From Candidatus Bipolaricaulota bacterium (GTDB taxonomy: Bacteria > Bipolaricaulota > Bipolaricaulia > RBG-16-55-9): DNA of 11,309 nucleotides. The position numbers were made by a program, and so were the translations under genes. The DNA is taken from contig JALUUA010000141.1 of assembly GCA_027021605.1 (NCBI GenBank), forward strand, positions 1 through 11,309, given 5' to 3'. Positions 1 to 5,956 of the stretch are shown here, piece after piece (the stretch's first letter is position 1; the number at the start of each line of letters is the position of its first letter). The notes under the pieces were generated by a model that had not been told where the DNA came from, ran no database searches, and saw only the letters and a list, made by a program, of their open reading frames with translations.

Positions 1-1
1 T

Positions 2-553
2 ACGACAAACTGTTTAGCCCCCGTAGCCTACGTGCTCCACCGGGAGTTCGGGGTCGAGCAGGGGCTGATGACCACCACCCACGCCTACACGAACGACCAG
101 CGCATCCTCGATTTGGCCCACAAAGATTTACGAAGGGCGCGGGCGGCGGCCTTGAGCATTATCCCCACGACCACGGGGGCCGCCAAGGCCGTGGGGTTGG
201 TGCTTCCGGAGCTACAGGGCAAGCTCACGGGGATGGCCCTGCGCGTGCCCGTGTCCACCGTCTCCATCGTGGACCTCACGGTGCTCCTCTCCCAAAGTGC
301 CACGATCGAGGAGATCAACGAAGCGTTCCGCCGCTACGCCGAGGGGGAGCTCCGGGGCATCCTGGCGGTGTGCGACGAGCCGCTGGTCTCCATCGACTTC
401 AAGGGCGATCCGCACTCGGCCATCGTCGATGCGCCCTCGACGCTGGCCTTGGGCGAGCGCTTCGTGAAGGTCTTCGCCTGGTACGACAACGAGTGGGGCT
501 ACTCCTGCCGCACGGCGGACCTGGCGGCGTACATCGCTAAGAAGGGCCTCTAA
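2..553 (+). CDS. gap: Glyceraldehyde-3-phosphate dehydrogenase, 3' part (5' end outside window)
   Basis: This is the C-terminal half of NAD(P)-dependent GAPDH, the glycolytic/gluconeogenic enzyme that interconverts glyceraldehyde-3-phosphate and 1,3-bisphosphoglycerate in the cytoplasm. The frame is open from base 2 and begins TTNCLAPVA. That is the tail of the active-site signature SCTTNC, so the catalytic cysteine codon lies just before the edge; base 1 is a t, as its last base would be in TGT. Further conserved blocks are TTTHAYTNDQ (catalytic histidine), IIPTTTGAAKAVG, GMALRVPVSTVSIVDLT and the C-terminal WYDNEWGYS. The protein ends normally at a TAA (551-553). The first GTG at base 32 is internal and not a start. 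The gene is convergent with the tRNA and the operon downstream. Family assignment is certain; whether the coenzyme is NAD or NADP cannot be judged from this half. Confidence 0.97.
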   Translation, partial: TTNCLAPVAYVLHREFGVEQGLMTTTHAYTNDQRILDLAHKDLRRARAAALSIIPTTTGAAKAVGLVLPELQGKLTGMALRVPVSTVSIVDLTVLLSQSATIEEINEAFRRYAEGELRGILAVCDEPLVSIDFKGDPHSAIVDAPSTLALGERFVKVFAWYDNEWGYSCRTADLAAYIAKKGL

Positions 554-658
554 CGCAAGCGCGCCCGCTTCGGGGCTTTGGGTCTCTAACGGCGGGGTTT
601 CAGCAGACCGGGGGTGCACACGGGCGAGAAGCCCTTGGGGATTAGACTTTCCGTCCCC

Positions 659-733
659 TGGTGGGCGAACCAGGATTTGAACCTGGGACCTCCCGCGTGT
701 GAGGCGGGCGCTCTGCCGCTGAGCTATTCGCCC
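659..733 (-). tRNA. tRNA-Val (anticodon CAC)
   Basis: Read on the minus strand, the sequence folds into a complete cloverleaf. The 7-bp acceptor stem GGGCGAA/TTCGCCC is perfect, the D stem is GCTC/GAGC, the anticodon stem is CCCGC/GCGGG, and the T stem is CCAGG/CCTGG around loop TTCAAAT. The anticodon loop CTCACAC gives anticodon CAC, which reads the valine codon GUG. The variable loop is 5 nt (AGGTC), the discriminator base is A, and the 3' CCA is encoded (659-661). There is no intron. The gene lies downstream of, and on the same strand as, the rng operon, but has its own promoter-like sequence. Isotype is from the anticodon by hand folding. Confidence 0.97.
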
Positions 734-745
734 TCTAGCGGGATA

Positions 746-774
746 AGCTTATCGCACCCGGCTGAGGTCGTCAA
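746..774 (-). promoter_or_regulatory. Probable sigma-70-type promoter of tRNA-Val
   Basis: On the minus strand a TTGACG box (769-774) is followed after 17 bases by TAAGCT (746-751), which keeps the key TAxxxT positions of a -10 box. The tRNA 5' end lies 12 bases further on, giving a leader of about 5 nt. The -10 region sits inside a perfect 12-bp palindrome, GATAAGCTTATC (742-753). A second TTGAC lies about 12 bases upstream. The call is by match to consensus only. Confidence 0.55.
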
Positions 775-788
775 CCCGAGAGTCAACC

Positions 789-1634
789 CTAGACCAAGGA
801 CTCCGTCCGCTCCCCGAAGTAGACGGGCGTTCCCGTGGGGCCCAGCCCCGTCATGTACTGCGTGAGGGTCGCCCGGCGGTACTCCCCTACAAGCACCTCC
901 AGGCGTCCGATGTCCAGCTCCCGCATCTTGGGGCCCTTGAGCAGGTACTCCACTGACAGGATGAGCATCTGATACCGCTCGCTGCGCAGCACCCGGATCA
1001 TGTCCTCCTCGTGGTCCTCCAAGAAGCGCTGGAGCCGGTCGAAGTCGATCTGGATGCTGCGAAACCCGAAGTCGATCCGCTTCCACAGCGAGGACATCTC
1101 CCGCTCGTTGAGCGAGGGATGGGGGTACTGGTGGATGATGTTCTGGGAGATCGCCGCGTCGTCGGGGTCGGCGCAGTCCCGCCCCAGCTCGATCCCCGCC
1201 TCCCGAAAGCTCTCCACGAAGCGATCCCAGTCGCGCAGGCGGATCGTCTGACGGTTTCCGCGGGCGTCCCGCCGCTCCCAGGGGAAGCCCTCCATCCCGA
1301 AGGCCCACTCGTAGAGGTACGCCTCGTAGGGCTCTCGGTCCCCCTCGTCGTGCCCCCGGCTCACCGAGCCCAAGGGGCGGGGGACGTGGGAGAAGACGTA
1401 CACCCCCTTGCGAAAGAAGTAGTCGTCGAGCTTCTTGATGATCGCGTGGCGCAAGAACATGCGGTGCCCCGCCTTCGGGGTGGGGTGGTACTCCGCCCGC
1501 AGGGCGGCGACGACCCCCTCGCTCGTGATGATCGTGCCCCCGATCCCGGGGAAGACGGTGCGCAGCTCCACGCGCACGGACGCCTCGCTCCCCGCGCCCC
1601 CCTCGCTGATGAACTCGATCACGCCCTTGTCCAT
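789..1634 (-). CDS. Uncharacterised 281-aa protein, last gene of the rng operon
   Basis: I do not recognise this family. The reading frame is convincing: it starts with ATG 5 bases after the rng stop, has a GGAGG ribosome site inside the end of rng (suggesting translational coupling), and has codon use like its neighbours. The protein is soluble, with no signal peptide or membrane segment. Residues 1-50 look like beta strands (VIEFIS, VRVELRTVF, GTIITSEG). Residues 50-125 hold the most distinctive part: HPTPKAGHRMFLRH, then an aromatic-rich block with YVFSHVPRPLG and EAYLYEWAFGMEGFPWE. Residues 165-250 are highly charged and probably helical (LWKRIDFGF, DFDRLQRFLEDHEEDM, YLLKG). Its position behind an RNA-processing enzyme and before a tRNA hints at RNA metabolism, but this is guilt by association only. 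It might be an atypical phosphotransferase or a DUF. Confidence 0.85.
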   Translation of the reverse strand: MDKGVIEFISEGGAGSEASVRVELRTVFPGIGGTIITSEGVVAALRAEYHPTPKAGHRMFLRHAIIKKLDDYFFRKGVYVFSHVPRPLGSVSRGHDEGDREPYEAYLYEWAFGMEGFPWERRDARGNRQTIRLRDWDRFVESFREAGIELGRDCADPDDAAISQNIIHQYPHPSLNEREMSSLWKRIDFGFRSIQIDFDRLQRFLEDHEEDMIRVLRSERYQMLILSVEYLLKGPKMRELDIGRLEVLVGEYRRATLTQYMTGLGPTGTPVYFGERTESLV

Positions 1635-1639
1635 GCCCG

Positions 1640-2923
1640 CTACTCGTCCTCCCCCTCGGCGAGGTCGCCGTCGCCCAGCATCTCCATGAGGCTCTCGCCC
1701 TCGCGCTTGCGGGTGATCTCCACCAGCCCCAGCTCCGTCATGTCGATGAAGTCCGCCGGGACCCGATCCTTCTTGAGTTCCTCCTGCAGGGTGCGGATCA
1801 CCTTGCGCACGTTCTCCTTGCGCTTCATGTCGATGAAGTCGACCACGATGATCCCGCTGATCTTGCGCAGCCGCAGCTGGCGGGGGATCTCCACCGCGGC
1901 CTCCAGGTTCGTGTGGAGGATGGCCTGCTCCTGGGTCCGGTGGCGGGTGTCGCTCCCGGTGTTGACGTCGATGGCCGTGAGGGCCTCCGTCTCCGCGATC
2001 ACCAGCGACCCGCCGCTGGGCAGCGGCACCTTGGGCTGGAGGCTCTCGCGGAGCTGGGCCTCCACCCCCCGGGCCTCGAAGAGGGGGCGCTTGCCCCGGT
2101 AGAGCTCAACGCGATCGCGGTACTCCTCCAGGTGGAGGTAGCGCAAGAAGTCGAGGATGAGGTCGTACGCCTTCTTCGCGTCGACCACCACGCGCTCGAC
2201 CTCGGGGGCGAGGCGATCCCGCAGGACCCGTTGGATGAGCCCCGGCTCCCGGTACAAGAGCGCGGGGGCCGAGACGCGCGCCGCCTGCTCCTCGATGCCC
2301 TTCCACGTGCCCAACAGGTACTTGAAGTCGCGCTCCAGGTCGGCCTCGCTCGCGTAGGCGGCGGCGGTGCGCGCGATCAGGCCCTCGTCCTCGTGCTTGA
2401 GCTGGCGGGCGATCTTCTTGAGGCGCCGTTCCTCCTTGGGGTCCTCGATGCGGCGGGAGATCCCCAGCCGCCCGTCCTTGGGGAGGAAGACCCAATAGCG
2501 CCCCGCCAGGCTGATGCGGGTGGTCCCCTGGGGGTTCTTCTCCCCGATCCCCTCGCGCTTGACCTGTACGATGAGCTCCTGGCCCCCGCGAAGGACCTTC
2601 CCGATGGGGATCGGCTCCCCCCGGCGGTAGCCGCGGGCCCGGAGGATGGCCTCGTTCAGCTCCTTGGCGGCCAAAAAGAGGTTCTCCCCCTCGCCGACGT
2701 CGACGAACGCCGCGCTGATCCCGCTTAGGACGTCCTTGACGACGCCCTTGTAGATGTTCCCCACCAGGCGCCGGCGCTTGGGGTGCTCGTAGTAGATCTC
2801 CGTGAGGCGTCCGTCCTCCAGGAGCGCCACCCGTTTGGTGGGCTTGCGCGCCTCGATTAGGATCTCAACCGTGGGGCCCTGGGAGCCCCTCTTGGGAACC
2901 GCAGATCGGGATTTCCTCGGAAT
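1640..2923 (-). CDS. rng: Ribonuclease E/G family endoribonuclease, short form, probable ATT start
   Basis: This single-strand endoribonuclease acts in rRNA maturation and mRNA turnover. From the GTG at 2830 it gives 396 aa, but the conserved N-terminal strand (VEILIEARKPTKR, equivalent to MKRMLINA in RNase E) lies upstream in frame. No ATG, GTG or TTG exists there. The ATT at 2921-2923, 7 bases after AGGAGAGGAG, is the best start (427 aa). The order seen is: S1/RNase H-like region with NIYKGVV and AAFVDVGEGENLFL; central AEVERVVVD-type 5' sensor and linker; catalytic DNase I-like region with TAIDVNTGS and GIIVVDFIDM, whose aspartates bind the metal; then MTELGLVEITRKR. It ends only about 20 residues later, without the CPxC zinc link or the C-terminal small domain of E. 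coli RNase G (489 aa). It overlaps the 3' end of folK by 67 bases. Family certain; exact start uncertain. Confidence 0.93.
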   Translation of the reverse strand: MPRKSRSAVPKRGSQGPTVEILIEARKPTKRVALLEDGRLTEIYYEHPKRRRLVGNIYKGVVKDVLSGISAAFVDVGEGENLFLAAKELNEAILRARGYRRGEPIPIGKVLRGGQELIVQVKREGIGEKNPQGTTRISLAGRYWVFLPKDGRLGISRRIEDPKEERRLKKIARQLKHEDEGLIARTAAAYASEADLERDFKYLLGTWKGIEEQAARVSAPALLYREPGLIQRVLRDRLAPEVERVVVDAKKAYDLILDFLRYLHLEEYRDRVELYRGKRPLFEARGVEAQLRESLQPKVPLPSGGSLVIAETEALTAIDVNTGSDTRHRTQEQAILHTNLEAAVEIPRQLRLRKISGIIVVDFIDMKRKENVRKVIRTLQEELKKDRVPADFIDMTELGLVEITRKREGESLMEMLGDGDLAEGEDE

Positions 2924-3459
2924 AATCTCACTCCTCTCCTCTCGCCCTCCGGGAGGGCTTCCAGAAGGTCGTTCATCGTGCGGCGAAGCTGCGGATGTTC
3001 GAGGTCGGGGGCCAGCTCCGCCAGGGGCACAAGCACAAAGGCCCGCTCGTGCAAGTGGGGATGGGGCACCCGCAGGGGCACCCGCAGACCCGGCCCCTCG
3101 TCCGGGTCTTGAACCCCTGGATCTTGAATCACGCGATCGCCGTACAGCAAGAGATCGAGATCGATCTCCCGCGGCCCCCAGCGCTCCCGCCCCCGGCCCC
3201 GGCGGCCCAGCGCTCCTTCCAGCTCCTTGAGCTTTCGTAGTAGATCGCGCGGGGGAAGCTCGGTCCGGAGCTCGACCGCGGCGTTGAGGAACCGCGGCTG
3301 TTCCTCGTAGCCCCAGGGCTCCGTCTCGTAGACCCGGGAGCGGGCCACCAGCTCCACCCCCGGGGTGTCCGCCAGGGCCTCGATCGCCCGCTCGACGTGG
3401 AGGAGCCGATCGCCCACGTTGCTCCCCAGCCCCACAAATACCCTTTCGCGACCGCCCAT
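2857..3459 (-). CDS. folK: 2-amino-4-hydroxy-6-hydroxymethyldihydropteridine pyrophosphokinase (HPPK)
   Basis: FolK transfers pyrophosphate from ATP to 6-hydroxymethyl-7,8-dihydropterin, the step after FolB in folate synthesis. Seen: N-terminal VFVGLGSNVGDR (residues 7-18), SRVYETEPWGYEEQPRFLNA (41-60), the HPPK signature RWGPREIDLDLLLYG (93-107) with the Mg-binding aspartates D100 and D102, and VPHPHLHERAFVLVPLAELAPDL (131-153). The ATG has an AAAGGG site 9 bases upstream and lies 28 bases after the folB stop. Two oddities. Residues about 110-130 are an insertion of repeated units (QDP twice, LRVP twice), the latter matching a 12-bp tandem DNA duplication. And the protein (200 aa) is longer than the usual 160-170 because a basic tail after GVRLF reads through the rng start region, overlapping rng. 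Function confident; the last 20-odd residues are probably not part of the fold. Confidence 0.96.
   Translation of the reverse strand: MGGRERVFVGLGSNVGDRLLHVERAIEALADTPGVELVARSRVYETEPWGYEEQPRFLNAAVELRTELPPRDLLRKLKELEGALGRRGRGRERWGPREIDLDLLLYGDRVIQDPGVQDPDEGPGLRVPLRVPHPHLHERAFVLVPLAELAPDLEHPQLRRTMNDLLEALPEGERRGVRLFRGNPDLRFPRGAPRAPRLRS
2921..2940 (-). promoter_or_regulatory. Strong Shine-Dalgarno with tandem ATT codons deciding the rng start
   Basis: On the minus strand AGGAGAGGAG (2931-2940) is followed by TGAG and two ATT codons in the rng frame. The second ATT lies 7 bases after the purine run, which is ideal spacing. In-frame codons from here to the GTG at 2830 include no ATG, GTG or TTG. 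AUU starts are known in E. coli infC and pcnB, where IF3 represses them. Confidence 0.5.
2944..2958 (-). promoter_or_regulatory. GC hairpin just upstream of the rng ribosome site
   Basis: Minus-strand GCCCTCC-C-GGAGGGC is a 7-bp inverted repeat around one base, so the RNA can form a 6-bp stem with a 3-nt loop. It ends 3 bases before the AGGAGAGGAG Shine-Dalgarno of rng, inside the folK coding region. It could modulate rng translation or be an RNase target, but the role is inferred from position alone. Confidence 0.35.
3063..3086. repeat. Perfect 12-bp tandem duplication in folK
   Basis: GGGGCACCCGCA occurs twice back to back (3063-3074 and 3075-3086). In the protein it gives LRVP twice, just before the PHPH motif. 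A neighbouring imperfect pair (GTCTTGAACC and ATCTTGAATC, 3109-3131) gives the two QDP units. Confidence 0.9.
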
Positions 3460-3487
3460 TCCCGTTTGCCCTTTCTCTTCTACGTCT

Positions 3488-3889
3488 CTACGCCCCTATG
3501 CTTTCGTGTCCGTCCCGGGGGGTGCTCCGCCTCGCCTCCGCTTCGGCGGCGACCCAGTCCAGCATCGCCCGCGCGGCGGGGAGCTTCTTGCGCACCCGCA
3601 CCCGCACCCGATCCACCCGTGGGAACCCCTCCAGGAGCCCCTCGGCCAGCGCCCGGGCGAAGCTCTCCAGGAGCCGAAACCGCCTGGCTGCGCTCAGCTT
3701 GCAGATCCTCTCGATCGCGGCCGTGTAGTCCACGGTGCTCTCCAGCGCGTCCTCTTGGGGTGCGGGCACCTCCAAGACGGCGTCGACGAGAAACCACTGG
3801 CCCCGCTCCCGCTCGTGGGTGTGCACCCCGTGGTGGCCGAAGACCTGCAGCCCCCGGATCTCGATTCTCGAGCGTACCTTCAGGCTCAA
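3488..3889 (-). CDS. folB: Dihydroneopterin aldolase
   Basis: FolB cleaves 7,8-dihydroneopterin to 6-hydroxymethyl-7,8-dihydropterin and glycolaldehyde in folate synthesis; the enzyme is normally a ring-shaped oligomer. The 133-aa product has the family pattern: IEIRGLQVFGHHGVHTHERERGQ (residues 9-31, with the substrate-site glutamates), VDAVLEV, STVDYTAAIERI (51-62), RLLESFARALAEGLLE (72-87, including the conserved Glu before Ser) and VRVRVRKKLPA (95-105, containing the catalytic lysine). The strand VRVRVRK is encoded by three copies of a hexamer (plus strand CGCACC, 3591-3608). The start is TTG at 3887-3889. It is 7 bases after the phosphoesterase stop and has GAGGAG about 11 bases upstream. 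An overlapping ATG at 3898-3900 runs into a stop after four codons and is not used. Function confident. Confidence 0.95.
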   Translation of the reverse strand: MSLKVRSRIEIRGLQVFGHHGVHTHERERGQWFLVDAVLEVPAPQEDALESTVDYTAAIERICKLSAARRFRLLESFARALAEGLLEGFPRVDRVRVRVRKKLPAARAMLDWVAAEAEARRSTPRDGHESIGA

Positions 3890-3896
3890 CGACGGC

Positions 3897-4682
3897 TCAT
3901 CTCCTCATGGTGGTGGCCTGCAACAGCTGCCGGAGGGGCCCGAAGTCCAGCACCCTCCCGTCGTCCCCCACGGGGTAGACCCGGCACTCTTCCAGTACCC
4001 CGGGGGAGAGCAGCGGCGAGAGGGGCTCCTCCCGCAGGAGGTCGCTCCCCGCCGTCCAGGGGTTGAGCGCGGGCTGCACGACGAGCGCCCGGCCCCGATA
4101 CGCCCCCACCAGGAAGCACTTGAAGGTCTCCACCCGGCCCGTCACGGGATCGCGCAGCCCCACCGCCGGGTGCTCGTGCCCGATCACGATCGTTTCCACA
4201 CCCTCGGGGATGCCCTTGGGCTCCCGGTCCCCGTGGACGAACCACAGGCCGTTTACCGCATAATCCCGGCGGACGGAGACGCCCTCCCGCCCCTCCGCGA
4301 GGGCCGCGAGGCTCCCCCCGTCGTGGTTCCCCTCGATGAGCACGATCTCGGTTGCGATCCCCTCAAGGTAATCGAGCAGCTCCTGGGCCTCTCCCCAAGC
4401 CCTCCGCGTCCAGGGGCCGAACCGATGGCGCAGGTCCCCGTTGACGATCACCCTCTCGAGCTTCCCGTCGAGCTTCCCGCGCCCGCCCTGCCCCAGCGCC
4501 CGGACGATGCCCTCCAAGCGCTCGAGGACCGCGCGCACGTGCCCCGAGGGCACGAGCGTCCCCTCGTCGTGGAGGGTCTCCTCCAGGCCCAAGTGCACGT
4601 CGGCCAAGGCGAGCGTCCGCGCGGAGGGGACGTACAGGCCCTCACCAACGAACTGCACCTCGGGCAGCCGAGCGGGTCTCAA
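3897..4682 (-). CDS. ICC-like (SbcD/Mre11-related) metallophosphoesterase, COG1407 type
   Basis: This is a calcineurin-like phosphoesterase with all metal-binding motifs: LADVHLG (D28, H30), VNGDLRH (D83), EGNHDGG (N119-D121), VHGD (H150) and IGHEHP (H169, H171), counted from the TTG start. The pattern, including CFLVGAYRGRALVVQPALNPWTAG near residue 189 and the ending VLDFG, resembles the archaeal MJ0037-like/PdeM group rather than SbcD itself. The substrate is unknown; nuclease or cyclic-nucleotide phosphodiesterase activity is possible. I chose TTG at 4680-4682 because AAGGGGG lies 8 bases upstream. GTG at 4656-4658 is the alternative and would begin right at QFVGEGLYVP. It is first in the folB-folK-rng operon, with folB 7 bases downstream. 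A conserved dihydroneopterin triphosphate phosphatase role would fit the folate context but is only a guess. Confidence 0.92.
   Translation of the reverse strand: MRPARLPEVQFVGEGLYVPSARTLALADVHLGLEETLHDEGTLVPSGHVRAVLERLEGIVRALGQGGRGKLDGKLERVIVNGDLRHRFGPWTRRAWGEAQELLDYLEGIATEIVLIEGNHDGGSLAALAEGREGVSVRRDYAVNGLWFVHGDREPKGIPEGVETIVIGHEHPAVGLRDPVTGRVETFKCFLVGAYRGRALVVQPALNPWTAGSDLLREEPLSPLLSPGVLEECRVYPVGDDGRVLDFGPLRQLLQATTMRR
4456..4479. repeat. Perfect 12-bp tandem duplication in the phosphoesterase gene
   Basis: TCGAGCTTCCCG occurs twice in direct succession (4456-4467 and 4468-4479). It adds the repeated peptide GKLDGKLE (residues 69-76) in a loop between the DxH and GD motifs, where length variation is likely tolerated. 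Confidence 0.9.
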
Positions 4683-4824
4683 CGGGATAGCCCCCTTGCT
4701 CTTGCCCTTACTCTCTCTACGCCCTTGACGCCCTTGCCCCGTTCCCGTTCCCTCCCTGCGTCGGAAGGTCCGCCTTGCGTTCGGGCTCGTGCCGTCTTCG
4801 ACGGGATCGGGCGCCTCGGGGGAG

Positions 4825-4830
4825 ATTATA
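4825..4830 (-). promoter_or_regulatory. Possible -10 box for the minus-strand operon
   Basis: The minus strand carries a perfect TATAAT here, about 143 bases upstream of the phosphoesterase start, in the 205-base divergent spacer (4683-4887). No TTGACA-like -35 box lies 16-18 bases upstream, and there is no TGn extension, so support is limited to the hexamer. Confidence 0.35.
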
Positions 4831-4852
4831 CCGACTTGCATTCCCCTCCGGC

Positions 4853-4868
4853 GACATGTCATCATGAT
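4853..4868. other. Two abutting 8-bp palindromes upstream of the SDR gene
   Basis: GACATGTC (4853-4860) and ATCATGAT (4861-4868) are each perfect palindromes and sit side by side 20 bases before the SDR start codon, between the two divergent units. They could form a regulator site, but no known operator is recognised. Confidence 0.3.
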
Positions 4869-4887
4869 CGCTCGAAAGGGGTTGGGT

Positions 4888-5946
4888 ATGCGGGTACTGG
4901 TTACGGGGGCTACGGGGTTGGTGGGGAGCCACCTCGTCAAGGCCCTCCGCGAGAGGGGGGACGCGGTGCGGGCGCTGGTGCGCGACCCGGAGCGGGCCCG
5001 GGAGCTCCTCCCCCCAGACGAGGGGGTCGAGCTCGTCCGGGGGGACCTTCTGGACCCCGACTCGCTCCGGCGGGCCGCGCAGGGCGTCGAGGTCGTCTAC
5101 CACTGTGCGGCCCGGGTGGCGCTCCCCTACCAGGGGGACCGCCTCCAGATCTTCCGGGCCAACGTCGAGGGGACGCGCAACGTCCTCCAAGCCTCGGAGG
5201 AAGCGGGGGTCCGGCGCTTCGTGTTCGTGAGCTCCGTGGCCGTCTACGGCGACCCCAGGGAGCCCTTGGTGCGGGAGGACCACCCCAAGAACCCCAAGGG
5301 GCCGTACGCGGAGTCCAAGGTGCTGGCGGAGGAGCTGGTGGAGATGGCCGGGGATCGGGGGCTGGAGACGGTAATATTAAGACCCTGCGTGATCTACGGC
5401 CCCGGCGACCGCAACTTCCTCCCCCAGATCGCGGAGACCCTGCCGCGCTACCCGTTCCCCCTGGTCCAAGGGGGGCGGCAGCCCCTGGACATGGTCCACG
5501 CCCGGGACGTGGCCCAAGCGCTGGTGCTGGCAGGCACCCACCCCCGGGCCGCCGGGCGGGTCTACAACGTCACGGACGGGGAGACCCACAGCCTGCGGGA
5601 GCTGGTGGAGGTCTTCTGCGAGGCGCTGGGGGTTCGCCCCCGGCTGCTCCCGCTGCCCTACCCCCTGGCGCTGGCGTTGGCCGCCCTGGCGGCGGGGATC
5701 AGCCGGGCCGCCCGGCCCGACGAGGACCCCCTGCTGAGCCCCGCGGGCGTGCGGGCCATGGCCCGCCCCCACCACTACGACATCACCCGCATCCGGGAGG
5801 AGCTGGGCTACGCCCCTCGAGTGCCCCTCCGGGAGGGGCTCCGCGAGGCCGCCGCGTGGTATCTCGAGTGGAAGGCCCAACGGCAACCCCAACAGCGGCG
5901 ACTGGCCGCCTCGCCGACGGGACCCGGCGAGAAAGGACGGGGGTGA
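4888..5946 (+). CDS. NAD(P)-dependent extended SDR (epimerase / 3-beta-HSD-like)
   Basis: This is an atypical or extended short-chain dehydrogenase of about 352 aa. Seen: the Rossmann motif VTGATGLVGSHL (residues 5-16), RGDLLDP (51-57), YHCAA (71-75), the catalytic set VSSVAVYG (114-121) and YAESK (Y140, K144), then ILRPCVIYGPGDRNFL and the ending DITRIREELGYAPRVPLREGL. The hydrophobic stretch PLALALAALAAG near residue 260 is typical of the sterol-dehydrogenase-like members, which touch membranes. Start: ATG at 4888 has AAAGGGG 6 bases upstream and begins directly at the first beta strand. The in-frame ATG at 4864 is less likely. The stop is 10 bases before the SPT-like gene, so the two are surely cotranscribed. 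With that partner it could be a keto-sphinganine or ceramide reductase, or an SDR-type threonine dehydrogenase. The reaction is not determined. Confidence 0.94.
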   Translation: MRVLVTGATGLVGSHLVKALRERGDAVRALVRDPERARELLPPDEGVELVRGDLLDPDSLRRAAQGVEVVYHCAARVALPYQGDRLQIFRANVEGTRNVLQASEEAGVRRFVFVSSVAVYGDPREPLVREDHPKNPKGPYAESKVLAEELVEMAGDRGLETVILRPCVIYGPGDRNFLPQIAETLPRYPFPLVQGGRQPLDMVHARDVAQALVLAGTHPRAAGRVYNVTDGETHSLRELVEVFCEALGVRPRLLPLPYPLALALAALAAGISRAARPDEDPLLSPAGVRAMARPHHYDITRIREELGYAPRVPLREGLREAAAWYLEWKAQRQPQQRRLAASPTGPGEKGRG

Positions 5947-5956
5947 GGGGAACGAC

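Noticed and set aside
557..578. Terminator after gap (AAGCG/CGCTT hairpin, then GGGGCTTT)
   Set aside because: The stem is only 5 bp and no real T run follows on either strand. The region 554-658 otherwise shows nothing I can name.
1011..2102. 363-codon plus-strand open frame (and a similar one at 1913-2728)
   Set aside because: Antisense to rng and its neighbour; no motif, no ribosome site, composition of a shadow frame.
4789..4887. Upstream start for the SDR gene
   Set aside because: Would add 33 residues without family similarity before the Rossmann strand. ATG at 4888 has a well-spaced AAAGGGG.
4683..4940. N-terminal extension of the phosphoesterase to an ATG at 4940
   Set aside because: The extra 86 residues run antisense to the start of the SDR gene and through the divergent promoter spacer. 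Family members start near the QFVGEGLYVP block.
5824..5838. Inverted repeat CCCCTCC-G-GGAGGGG as a regulatory hairpin
   Set aside because: It lies inside the conserved SDR C-terminus (VPLREGLREA) and is explained by codon choice. I only note that its core matches the hairpin at 2944-2958.
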